Positions 51,701 through 59,098 of a stretch of 64,000 bases of DNA are shown piece by piece. Location of the stretch: positions 34,037-98,036 of the forward strand of contig DCIA01000010.1 of NCBI GenBank assembly GCA_002315735.1. Direction: 5' to 3'. The position numbers and the translations under genes were made by a program. Each line of letters opens with the position of its first letter. Position 1 is the first letter of the stretch. The notes under the pieces were generated by a model. The model did no database searches. It worked only from the letters and a program-made list of their open reading frames with translations, and had not been told where the DNA came from. This DNA comes from Clostridiales bacterium UBA1738 (lineage in GTDB: Bacteria > Bacillota > Clostridia > UBA1381).

Positions 51701-52304
51701 TATCGGCTTCGGTGGTGTTGACCATGTTCTAGCTTCCGGCGAAGATGTAAACATTATGGTATTCGATACAGAAGTTTACTCAAACACAGGCGGTCAATCT
51801 TCAAAATCAACTCCTACAGGTGCTATTGCTCAATTTGCAGCAGCCGGTAAAGTTGTTAAGAAGAAAGACTTAGCAGCAATCGCTATGAGTTATGGCTATG
51901 TTTATGTTGCACAAATCGCACAAGGTGCTGATTATAACCAATGTCTAAAAGCAATGCTAGAAGCTGAAAGTTATAACGGTCCTTCACTAATCATCGCTTA
52001 TGCTCCATGTATCAACCATGGTATTAAGGGTGGTATGAGCATCGCTCAAACAGAAGAAAAGAAGGCTGTTGAAGCAGGTTACTGGCACCTATTTAGATTC
52101 GACCCAAGACTTGCTTTGGAAGGCAAAAATCCATTCCAACTTGATTCAAAAGAACCAAAGGCAAGTTATGAAGACTTCATCATGGGCGAAGTTCGTTACA
52201 ACAGACTTGCTCGTTCAAACCCTGAAAGAGCAAAAGAACTATTTGCAAAGGCTCAAGCTGATGCAAAGGCTAAGTACGACAAACTTGTTGAACTTGCTAA
52301 ATAA
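48792..52304 (+). CDS. nifJ: Pyruvate:ferredoxin (flavodoxin) oxidoreductase
   Basis: The 1170-residue homodimeric enzyme oxidises pyruvate and CoA to acetyl-CoA and CO2, reducing ferredoxin, a hallmark of anaerobic metabolism. All fused domains are present: the N-terminal pyruvate domain (AAFASYAFTDVAAIYPITPSS), a ferredoxin-like domain near residues 690-760 with two 4Fe-4S motifs (CLQCGLCSYVC and CTGCGSCVNVC), and the C-terminal TPP domain with CAGCGET and GDGWAYDIG. It has AAGGAGG upstream. Lys is mostly AAG and many codons end in T, unlike neighbours, which suggests very high expression. It stands alone between two terminators. Confidence 0.98.
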   Translation: MARKMKTMDGNNAAAFASYAFTDVAAIYPITPSSTMAEVTDTWATEGKKNIFGRTVQVTEMQSEAGASGTVHGSLTAGALTTTYTASQGLLLMIPNMYKIAGELLPCVFNVSARALASHALSIFGDHQDVMACRQTGFAMLASTNPQEAMDLGAVAHLTTIKGRVPFIHFFDGFRTSHEYQKVACWENEDLADMVDWDAIADFRNHALNPEHPAQRGTAQNPDVFFQAKEAANTYYAAIPALTQEYMDKVNAKIGTDYKLFNYYGANDAETVIIAMGSVNDTIAETVDYMNAKGEKVGMIKVRLYRPFSVEHFIAAIPASVKKIVVLDRTKESGSIGEPLYLDVVAALQDSKFAGTPVFAGRFGLGSKDTTPAQIIAAFKNTEKKHFTIGINDDVTKLSLDITENPDTTPKGIKSCKFWGLGADGTVGANKNSVKIIGDHTDMNVQAYFDYDSKKSGGLTVSHLRFGNAKITSTYLINKADFVACHKASYIRQYDMVQDVKPGGVFLLNCSWNADELDAHLPGQVKRYIAENDIQFYTIDGVKIGKEIGLGNRINTVLQSAFFTLADIIPADDAIKYMKDAATKSYSKKGDAIVKMNHDAIDAGAKAIVKVQVPASWKDAKDDDLSIKHEGNGKLVDYVNNVLVPINGFRGMKLPVSTFVPYANGEVPLGSAAFEKRGIAIDVPTWNGDACLQCGLCSYVCPHGCIRPVVLTEEELKNAPEGIKYVNMKQLDGYYYGMSISVLDCTGCGSCVNVCPEVKGTKALSMSPLENNLDEQKGFDYGVKLATKPSVLEKFPITTVKGSQFRMPYLEFSGACAGCGETPYAKLITQLFGDRMYIANATGCSSIWGGSSPSTPYTVDKEGKGPAWANSLFEDNAEYGYGMFLGQKAIREKNIEKLEKMAEENASVKPAVEKFLETKNCGTANKVATEELLKAVAALNTTEAKEVLADKDYLSKKSVWVFGGDGWAYDIGFGGVDHVLASGEDVNIMVFDTEVYSNTGGQSSKSTPTGAIAQFAAAGKVVKKKDLAAIAMSYGYVYVAQIAQGADYNQCLKAMLEAESYNGPSLIIAYAPCINHGIKGGMSIAQTEEKKAVEAGYWHLFRFDPRLALEGKNPFQLDSKEPKASYEDFIMGEVRYNRLARSNPERAKELFAKAQADAKAKYDKLVELAK

Positions 52305-52321
52305 TTGCTTAATGGCAAACT

Positions 52322-52351
52322 AAAAGGAACTGCAAATGCAGTTCCTTTTTT
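52322..52351. terminator. Terminator between nifJ and the XRE gene
   Basis: AAGGAACTGCA pairs with TGCAGTTCCTT (52324-52334 with 52337-52347) and a T run follows on the plus strand; an A-rich flank also gives a T run on the minus strand, so it serves both genes. Confidence 0.88.
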
Positions 52352-52355
52352 ATGC

Positions 52356-52583
52356 CTATATTTTTAATATATCGTCATATGTCGTTTTCAAAATTTCCTT
52401 TAATAATATAACTTCATCAACATATAAATGTCTTTGACCAACCTCAATTTTCGCCACCGCACTTCTTGTTATATCACAGCCTGCAAGTTGCATCTTAGTT
52501 GCCACTATTTCTTGTGTCAACTTTTGCTCTTCCCTTAGTTTCTTTAAATTTTTTCCAATCTTTTTTTCTATTTCCACATTCAT
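52356..52583 (-). CDS. XRE-family helix-turn-helix regulator
   Basis: A 75-residue protein that is essentially one helix-turn-helix domain: KIGKNLKKLREEQKLTQEIVATKM, recognition region ITRSAVAKIEVGQRHL, and ending with a short helix. ATG 52583 has AAGGAG nine bases ahead; the longer open frame starting at 52673 begins inside the operator and lacks a ribosome site. It is transcribed away from the small membrane-protein gene at 52699 and likely represses it and itself through the inverted repeat at 52654-52673. Confidence 0.88.
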   Translation of the reverse strand: MNVEIEKKIGKNLKKLREEQKLTQEIVATKMQLAGCDITRSAVAKIEVGQRHLYVDEVILLKEILKTTYDDILKI

Positions 52584-52620
52584 ACCACCAACTCCTTGCA
52601 CCCATTTAAGAACAATTACC

Positions 52621-52649
52621 TTGACAATATTATATGTATATGATACAAT
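52621..52649 (+). promoter_or_regulatory. Promoter of the small membrane-protein gene
   Basis: TTGACA (52621-52626), 17-base spacer, TACAAT (52644-52649). Only 50 bases separate the -10 from the ATG of the gene. Confidence 0.85.
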
Positions 52650-52653
52650 AATG

Positions 52654-52673
52654 TTGCACTTATATAGGTGCAA
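52654..52673. promoter_or_regulatory. Inverted repeat TTGCAC-N8-GTGCAA, probable XRE operator
   Basis: A perfect 6-base inverted repeat with an 8-base spacer. It lies immediately downstream of the -10, where bound regulator would block the start of transcription of the gene at 52699. The neighbouring XRE regulator is the natural candidate to bind it; this is inference. Confidence 0.7.
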
Positions 52674-52698
52674 TAATATTTTTTAGGAGTGTGATATT

Positions 52699-53169
52699 AT
52701 GAATGCAAAGGTAAAAAATTTTTTAGACTCAAAAGCAAAAGAAAATAGAAAACAATATGAGTCAGAAAGGGACACTCTACTAAGAGATTTAAATTTAGTA
52801 GAACGAGTTTATAGTCCAGACAACTTTTATAGTGAGGAATACTATATGGAGGATTATGATGAGGAAAATAACTCAGTAAAATATTATAAAACTGAACCTA
52901 TTAAAATTACTGACGAAGAGTATGAAGAAATAAAAAAAGCACTTAATATTAACAATAAGTCACAAGATAGCATTGCAACTACACTAGTAGTTATAGCAAT
53001 ATTAATATATATTTTGGGAACAATCTTCTCCTTTGTTGCCGGAAAAGATTCTTACGGTGACTTATCTGCTATGTGTCTTGTATATTTGTTTACAACTTTT
53101 ATTACAGGTACTTTCTATTTAGGATTTGCTGAAATAATCAAGTTACTGCAATCTATTAAGGATAAATAA
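52699..53169 (+). CDS. Unrecognised small membrane protein next to an XRE regulator
   Basis: An unrecognised 156-residue protein: a charged, acidic cytoplasmic part of about 92 residues (with EEYYMEDYDEENN near 47-59), then two membrane helices at about 93-113 and 123-147 with a short loop (VAGKDSYGDLS), and a basic end. The ATG follows GGAG. Codon use is more A-rich than in neighbours. Divergent pairing with a small regulator recalls stress or toxin-type modules, but no known toxin motif is visible. Terminator follows. Confidence 0.75.
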   Translation: MNAKVKNFLDSKAKENRKQYESERDTLLRDLNLVERVYSPDNFYSEEYYMEDYDEENNSVKYYKTEPIKITDEEYEEIKKALNINNKSQDSIATTLVVIAILIYILGTIFSFVAGKDSYGDLSAMCLVYLFTTFITGTFYLGFAEIIKLLQSIKDK

Positions 53170-53176
53170 ACAACAC

Positions 53177-53213
53177 AAAAAACAGGAATTGCACACTACA
53201 ATTCCTGTTTTAC
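53177..53213. terminator. Convergent terminator between the small membrane protein and miaA
   Basis: AACAGGAATTG (53181-53191) pairs with CAATTCCTGTT (53199-53209), with T runs both ways. The minus-strand arm contains the last codons of miaA (stop at 53196). Confidence 0.85.
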
Positions 53214-54110
53214 TATCTCTATTGCTTTTTCAACCATATTCTCGCTTGGCGTTAGCCAATGTATCTTTTCATTTCTTCTAAACCAAGTCAGTTGCCGTTT
53301 TGCATATCTTCTTGAATTTTGTTTTATTTCTTCGACCACTTCTTCATAGGTTTTGTTCCCTTCAAAATAGTCAAAAAACTCCTTATATCCAATGCTTTGA
53401 AGACTAGTTAGTTTTCTTCCGTTATACTTATTATAGAGCATTTTTGCCTCGTCCTCGATGCCTAAATCCAGCATAATGTCAACACGCTTATTAATTCTGT
53501 CATACAGAATTTCCCTGTCCCAATCAATACAAAAATAAACATATTTATAAAGCGGGATTTTCTCCAAATTATTATGCTCTGTAACGGTCATTCCGCTTAC
53601 CTTATAAAACTCAATAGCCCTTATCACTCTTTTTAAGTTATTAGGATGGACAGTTTTTGCATACTCGGGGTCAATTTCCAAAAGAATTTCATAAACCGCT
53701 TCATTCCCATAAGTTTGGGCAAGTTTTTCTAAGTTTTCTCTTATTTCTTTATTGTCATTTTCCTTTGTAAAATCAACATTATTAACAAGTGAATCAATAT
53801 AAAGTCCCGTTCCACCAACCAAAATTGGAAGTTTTCCACGAGATGCAATTTCCTCGATTTTTTTTCTTGCCATATCGCAAAAATCTGCAACAGAAAAGTT
53901 TTCCGAAGGCTCTAAAAAATCTATCATATGGTGCGGAATATTTCCTTTTTCTTCTTCAGTTGGCTTTGCTGTTCCAATATTAAGGCCTTTATAAATTTGC
54001 ATACTATCGCAAGAAACAATTTCGCCGTCAAAAATCTTGGCAAGTTCAATAGAAAGTGCCGTTTTGCCCGATGCAGTAGGCCCTGCAATCACGATTATTT
54101 TTGTCATCAT
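53196..54110 (-). CDS. miaA: tRNA dimethylallyltransferase
   Basis: MiaA adds a dimethylallyl group to A37 of tRNAs reading codons beginning with U. The 304 residues have the P-loop GPTASGKT at about 10-17, DSMQIYKGLNIGTAKP near 35, GGTGLYI and a C-terminal RYAKRQLTWFR. Two adjacent ATG codons (54110 and 54107) follow AGAGG; the first overlaps the mutL stop. Its partner MiaB, which adds the methylthio group to the same base, is encoded 6.4 kb upstream at the head of the same operon. Confidence 0.97.
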   Translation of the reverse strand: MMTKIIVIAGPTASGKTALSIELAKIFDGEIVSCDSMQIYKGLNIGTAKPTEEEKGNIPHHMIDFLEPSENFSVADFCDMARKKIEEIASRGKLPILVGGTGLYIDSLVNNVDFTKENDNKEIRENLEKLAQTYGNEAVYEILLEIDPEYAKTVHPNNLKRVIRAIEFYKVSGMTVTEHNNLEKIPLYKYVYFCIDWDREILYDRINKRVDIMLDLGIEDEAKMLYNKYNGRKLTSLQSIGYKEFFDYFEGNKTYEEVVEEIKQNSRRYAKRQLTWFRRNEKIHWLTPSENMVEKAIEIVKQEL

Positions 54111-56095
54111 ACAATCCTCTTAAATTCCTTTTCAAGTTCTTTTTGTGACATTGTTATAATAATCGGTCTTCCATGTGGACAGGTATTGATGTTTTTAAGC
54201 GCCAAAACTTCTTTTAACAGAACATCAAGTTGCTTGTTATCAAATTTATGGTTTGCCTTTACCGCCGCCTTACAAGCGATTGTATAGAGTGCTCTTTCCA
54301 TCTTCTTTGAAATTATCTCTTGTCTGTTTTCAGCAAATTCGTCGATTAATTCCACTATCAAAAGTCTTAATTCCGATTCGTCCAAAGCCTCAGGTGTCGC
54401 TCTTACCAAAAGAGTATTGCTTCCAAATTCCTCAATTTCAAAGCCCATATCGGCAAATTTTTCTGCATTTTCCACAAATACTGCCATTTCCCTTGCCGTA
54501 ACATCTACTGTCGCCGGCACTAACATCATTTGCGATATGACTTCTCTTTTTTCAAGTTCTGCCTTTAATTCTTCGTATTTCAATCTTTCGTGGGCGGCGT
54601 GCTGGTCAACAATTATCATAGTGTCGCCCGACTGTGCAATTATATATGTGTCAAAAACTTGACCTACAATCTTTACATTTTCAGCGTCAAATCCCCATGC
54701 GCTATCACAAGGAGAATTCGCTATTTCTTGCTCTGTCAAAAGATTTTCGGTATTTGTTTTGTTCTCAAATTTTGTTAGCACATCTATCTTGACACTGTCG
54801 CCGGTTTTTTCTGCCACCGTTTCTTCTTTAACAGGCTTAACCCCTTGAAAAGCATTAACGATTTCTTCTTTCTTTTTTAGAAAATACTCATTATCTGCCT
54901 TAACCGCATATTCTGATTTTTTAGGAGTTTCCTCTTTTTTTTGTTCTTCCCATTTAACAAGTGGCTTTATTCCTGCCTTTTCTGCCGGTTCAATTTTCGG
55001 TGTTGGCTCAATAGTAAGTTGATTTTTTACTGTGATTTCATCCCGTTTAAATTCCGTTTGAATAGGTTTTGAAACTCTTTCGTCCTTTTCAATTTTAGGC
55101 ACATTTGGGATAGCATAGAGTGCATTTTGCACCGCATGATAGATTGAGCGAAAAACATCCTCCTCACGAGAAAATTTAACTTCAAGTTTTGTCGGATGCA
55201 CGTTGATATCTATATATCTCGGATTTATCTCAATATTTAATATCGCCATCGGGTGTTTGCCAATCATTATCTGATTTTTATAAGCAGACTCCACAATATT
55301 AGAAATTCTAATACTTTTAATATATCTTTTGTTAACAAAAAAACTTTGATATCCCCTATTTGGTCTTGCCGCATCGCCTTTTCCAATCATTCCGTTGATT
55401 TTCAAGAATTCATCTTCATAGTCAATCGGGATTACAGAATTTACATAACTTTTTCCGTAAATCGCATAAATGCAGCCAATCATATTATTATCGCCGGCAG
55501 TAAAATACTTGTCTTTCCCATCAATAATATACCTAAATGATATTTCAGGATGCGACAAAATGAATCTTTCCATTATATCTGTAACATATGCCGCTTCACT
55601 TGCATCACGCTTTAAAAAGTTCATTCTTGCCGGTGTATTAAAAAACAGATTGTTCACTAAAAATGTCGTTCCGTTTGGAGTTCCCTCGGAAGATGAACTT
55701 TCAATCACCCCTCCTACACAGGTTACATGTGTGCCTTCTGTGTCCTCTTGCCTTTTGGTGTAAAGTTCAACCTGTGCGACTGCACCAATACTTGATAGTG
55801 CCTCTCCTCTGAAACCCAATGTGTAAATTGCATCAAGGTCTTTTTCTTCATGAATTTTGCTTGTCGCATGACGAAGAAACGCAATCTTTGCATCTTCTCT
55901 TGCCATACCTTTTCCGTTGTCGCTTACACGGATATAGGTAATTCCGCCCTTTTTAATTTCAACGGTTATTACGCTACTGCCTGCATCTATTGCGTTTTCT
56001 ACAAGCTCTTTTACAACAGAACAAGGTCTTTCAACAACTTCTCCTGCCGCAATTTTATTTGATATTTCGGTAGGAAGAACATTAATAATTCCCAT
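54107..56095 (-). CDS. mutL: DNA mismatch repair protein MutL (endonuclease type)
   Basis: MutL is the mismatch-repair matchmaker. The 662 residues have the GHKL ATPase motifs (ELVENAIDAGSS near 30, DNGKGM near 59, GFRGEAL near 94), a long linker (about 340-460), and the C-terminal domain. The metal-dependent nicking motif DQHAAHERLKYE starts at residue 497, with ACKAA at about 607 and CPHGRP at 639, so this is the intrinsic endonuclease type without MutH. It lies 11 bases after mutS. Confidence 0.97.
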   Translation of the reverse strand: MGIINVLPTEISNKIAAGEVVERPCSVVKELVENAIDAGSSVITVEIKKGGITYIRVSDNGKGMAREDAKIAFLRHATSKIHEEKDLDAIYTLGFRGEALSSIGAVAQVELYTKRQEDTEGTHVTCVGGVIESSSSEGTPNGTTFLVNNLFFNTPARMNFLKRDASEAAYVTDIMERFILSHPEISFRYIIDGKDKYFTAGDNNMIGCIYAIYGKSYVNSVIPIDYEDEFLKINGMIGKGDAARPNRGYQSFFVNKRYIKSIRISNIVESAYKNQIMIGKHPMAILNIEINPRYIDINVHPTKLEVKFSREEDVFRSIYHAVQNALYAIPNVPKIEKDERVSKPIQTEFKRDEITVKNQLTIEPTPKIEPAEKAGIKPLVKWEEQKKEETPKKSEYAVKADNEYFLKKKEEIVNAFQGVKPVKEETVAEKTGDSVKIDVLTKFENKTNTENLLTEQEIANSPCDSAWGFDAENVKIVGQVFDTYIIAQSGDTMIIVDQHAAHERLKYEELKAELEKREVISQMMLVPATVDVTAREMAVFVENAEKFADMGFEIEEFGSNTLLVRATPEALDESELRLLIVELIDEFAENRQEIISKKMERALYTIACKAAVKANHKFDNKQLDVLLKEVLALKNINTCPHGRPIIITMSQKELEKEFKRIV

Positions 56096-56106
56096 TTACC
56101 TATACC

Positions 56107-58680
56107 TCAATCCTTCGCTTTTTTAGATAATTCATAAAGTTTATTAAGTGCTTCAATAGGCGTAAAGGTCGTCACATCCATTGTTTTTAGTTCATCAAAA
56201 ATTGTAAGTGCAATTTGGTCTTCAAAACCTATCTGCATTTTACTATCTTCTTCCGTGACTCTCGGCTTGTGTGCCTCTTCGATATCGCCTTTTTCAATTC
56301 TCGATAGAATTTCTTTTGCCCGATTTATTACAGGCTTTAAAACTCCCGCCAAAGCCGCAACTTCTATACCAAAACTATCGTCTGTTCCGCCACGAACAAT
56401 TTTTCTTAAAAATGTTATGTCATCGCCGTGCTTTTTAACTGCAACAGAATAGTTTTTTATGCTGCGAAAATCGTTTTCAAGTGCGATAAGTTCATGGTAA
56501 TGTGTTGCAAAAAGTGTTTTTGCACCGATTTTTGAAGCCATATGTTCTGCAACTGCCCAAGCAATAGAAAGTCCATCATATGTTGATGTACCTCTTCCTA
56601 TTTCGTCAAGTATCACAAGGGATTTTGATGTTGCATTTTTTAAAATATTTGCAACTTCCACCATTTCGAGCATAAATGTACTCTGTCCCTGGGCAATGTC
56701 ATCAGACGCACCGACACGAGTAAATATCCTGTCAACTGCTCCGATTTTTGCATAACTTGCCGGCACAAAACTGCCCACTTGTGCCATAAGCGTAATAAGC
56801 GCTACCTGTCTCATATATGTGGATTTACCCGCCATATTAGGCCCTGTTATGATTAGTTCTGTATTTTCCGTTTGGTCAAGTGTCGTATCGTTTGGAACAA
56901 ACATTCCATTTGTCAAAGATTTTTCAACAACCGGATGTCTGCCGTCTTTTATAATTATTTCATCACCCGCTGTGATCTCCGGCATCGTGTAGCCAAACTT
57001 AAATGCCACTTGGGCAAAAGATGCAAGTACATCAACAGTCGCAATTATTTCGCAAACCTTTTTTAATCTGTCAATTTCGTTTGAAACCTTTTGTCTTATT
57101 CTATCGAAAAGTTGTTCTTCCAAAGTAATGCATCTTTGTGCCGCACCCACAACCTTATTTTCCATTTCCTTTAAGTCCGGTGTTATGTATCTTTCCGCAT
57201 TTACTAAGGTTTGTTTTCTAATGTAATAGTCCGGCACCATATCAATATTTGACTTTGTAACTTCAATATAGTATCCGAAAACTTTGTTATAACTGATTTT
57301 AAGATTTTTTATCCCTGTTTTTTCTTTCTCTTCTGCCTCAGTTGATAAAATCCACGCTTTTCCGTCAGTTGCAATCTTTCTTAGTTCTGTAAGTTCTTCA
57401 TTATACCCGTCTTTGATTATTCCGCCGTCTTTAAAGGTAATAGGCGCTTCATTATTAATACTCTCGTCTAAAAGTTTTGCGACATCATCCAATAAATCAA
57501 ACTTTTTAAAAAGTTCCGATAAAATAGGCGATGTTGTTTTTGATAGCAAGTTATATAACTCAGGTAGCATTAAAAGTGAGTTTTTAAGTGCCACCATATC
57601 TCTCGGAACGGCAGTATTTAGGGAAAGTCTATTTACTATTCTTGAAATATCATAGATTTTACCAAGAAGGCTCTGAAAATCATCACAAAGTATAACATTA
57701 GTTTTAAGTTCATCAACCGAATATAGTCTTTTGTTAATTTCGGCAGGGTTTATTAGTGGTTTTTCAAGCCACTGCTTTAATTTCCTTGCACCCATAGATG
57801 TTTTTGTCTTATCCAAAACCCACAAAAGTGAAGATTTTTTTGCCTTATCACGCATAGTTTCTGTGATTTCAAGATTTCTTCTGGTTGCAAAATCCATCTC
57901 CAAATATTCACTTACTTCGTAAAGGTTTAGACTGTTTATACAGTTTACTTGCGATTTTTGAGTATGTACCAAATATCTAATAAGGCTTGATAGTGCGCAT
58001 TTTAGCGAAGAGTCAAGATTTTTTATATCACTATTTGGAAATTGTCTTTCAATAATTGCTTCGTCAATATCAAAATATTCCTCTTCAATATTTGTCACGC
58101 TTTCGGTAATTCTTGAAATTACCTCTTTTCCGAAAGTCCTTTGTGCAATAATGTTCATAATAATTTCGCTAGGTGCATATCTTGCAATTTCACTTAGAAC
58201 TTCGGCGTCATCTGATGTTTTGCAGGCAAAAACTTCTCCCGTTGAAACATCGCAAAAAACAAGTGCCGTGTCAATATTCTTGAATATAACCGAAAGATAA
58301 TTATTTTTCTTTTCGTCAAGCATATTTTCATCGGTCAGTGTTCCCGCAGTAATAACACGAATAACACCACGATCAACAAGACCTTTTGCTTCTTTTGGGT
58401 CTTCTAATTGCTCACAAACTGCTACTTTATAGCCTTTACTAACAAGCCTTTGAATATATGTCGAGGCACTATGAAAAGGAACACCACACATAGGTGCTCT
58501 CTCTTCTTGTCCACAGTTTTTACCTGTAAGTGTAAGTTCAAGTTCTCTTGAAACGGTTATTGCATCTTCAAAAAACATCTCATAAAAATCGCCCAAACGA
58601 TAAAACAAAATACAGTCTTTGTATTCTTCCTTTGTTTCCAAATACTTTTGCATCATTGGGGATAGTTTTTCGTTTACCAT
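56107..58680 (-). CDS. mutS: DNA mismatch repair protein MutS
   Basis: MutS recognises mispaired bases. The 857 residues begin with the mismatch-binding domain containing the F-x-E pattern (GDFYEMFFEDA near 30) and end with the ATPase: GPNMAGKST (P-loop, near 612), STFMLEM and DEIGRGTSTYDG (Walker B). The C-terminal tail is intact. It lies between ricA and mutL. Length and motifs are typical for MutS1. Confidence 0.98.
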   Translation of the reverse strand: MVNEKLSPMMQKYLETKEEYKDCILFYRLGDFYEMFFEDAITVSRELELTLTGKNCGQEERAPMCGVPFHSASTYIQRLVSKGYKVAVCEQLEDPKEAKGLVDRGVIRVITAGTLTDENMLDEKKNNYLSVIFKNIDTALVFCDVSTGEVFACKTSDDAEVLSEIARYAPSEIIMNIIAQRTFGKEVISRITESVTNIEEEYFDIDEAIIERQFPNSDIKNLDSSLKCALSSLIRYLVHTQKSQVNCINSLNLYEVSEYLEMDFATRRNLEITETMRDKAKKSSLLWVLDKTKTSMGARKLKQWLEKPLINPAEINKRLYSVDELKTNVILCDDFQSLLGKIYDISRIVNRLSLNTAVPRDMVALKNSLLMLPELYNLLSKTTSPILSELFKKFDLLDDVAKLLDESINNEAPITFKDGGIIKDGYNEELTELRKIATDGKAWILSTEAEEKEKTGIKNLKISYNKVFGYYIEVTKSNIDMVPDYYIRKQTLVNAERYITPDLKEMENKVVGAAQRCITLEEQLFDRIRQKVSNEIDRLKKVCEIIATVDVLASFAQVAFKFGYTMPEITAGDEIIIKDGRHPVVEKSLTNGMFVPNDTTLDQTENTELIITGPNMAGKSTYMRQVALITLMAQVGSFVPASYAKIGAVDRIFTRVGASDDIAQGQSTFMLEMVEVANILKNATSKSLVILDEIGRGTSTYDGLSIAWAVAEHMASKIGAKTLFATHYHELIALENDFRSIKNYSVAVKKHGDDITFLRKIVRGGTDDSFGIEVAALAGVLKPVINRAKEILSRIEKGDIEEAHKPRVTEEDSKMQIGFEDQIALTIFDELKTMDVTTFTPIEALNKLYELSKKAKD

Positions 58681-58700
58681 GACAAAAAACTCCTTTTATA

Positions 58701-59081
58701 TTAGTGGTGACAGCCTCCGCAGGTATGGCAATCGTGCGTACATCCGCCTTCTTCTCCCATAATATAGAAATTAATTATATCATTTACGCCATTTATCATC
58801 TTGTCAAAATTTTTCTTTGCTTCAACATAGTTTTTGATAACTTCTGATTTTTCTACCATTTCGTTAAAAGCATCGTTATTTCTCTTTATAGCCTCTTCCT
58901 CTGAAAGTCCATTTTGTTGAATTTCACGAGCAAGATTCATTCTCTTCATATTGAAATCACTAACTAATTGTTGTGCTTCTTCATTTTCTTGTTGAGCCTT
59001 TTCAGCATCTTTTAATGCCTTTAATTCTTCGCTTTCCTTAATCATTTCTCCAAGTTCGTGTGCTTTTTGTGTAATAGTCAT
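58701..59081 (-). CDS. ricA: YlbF/RicA-family protein with C-terminal Cys/His cluster
   Basis: A 126-residue helical protein of the YlbF/YmcA family. In B. subtilis ymcA (ricA) lies directly after miaB and ahead of the mutS-mutL locus, as here, so RicA is the best call. RicA, RicF and RicT form an Fe-S complex that affects RNase Y-dependent mRNA processing. The C-terminus carries C114-X3-C118-X2-C121-X2-C124 plus His 116, 119, 125 and 126, a likely Fe-S or metal site. The start follows AGAGG. RicF and RicT genes are not in this window. Confidence 0.8.
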   Translation of the reverse strand: MTITQKAHELGEMIKESEELKALKDAEKAQQENEEAQQLVSDFNMKRMNLAREIQQNGLSEEEAIKRNNDAFNEMVEKSEVIKNYVEAKKNFDKMINGVNDIINFYIMGEEGGCTHDCHTCGGCHH

Positions 59082-59098
59082 TTTATTTTTCCTCTTTC

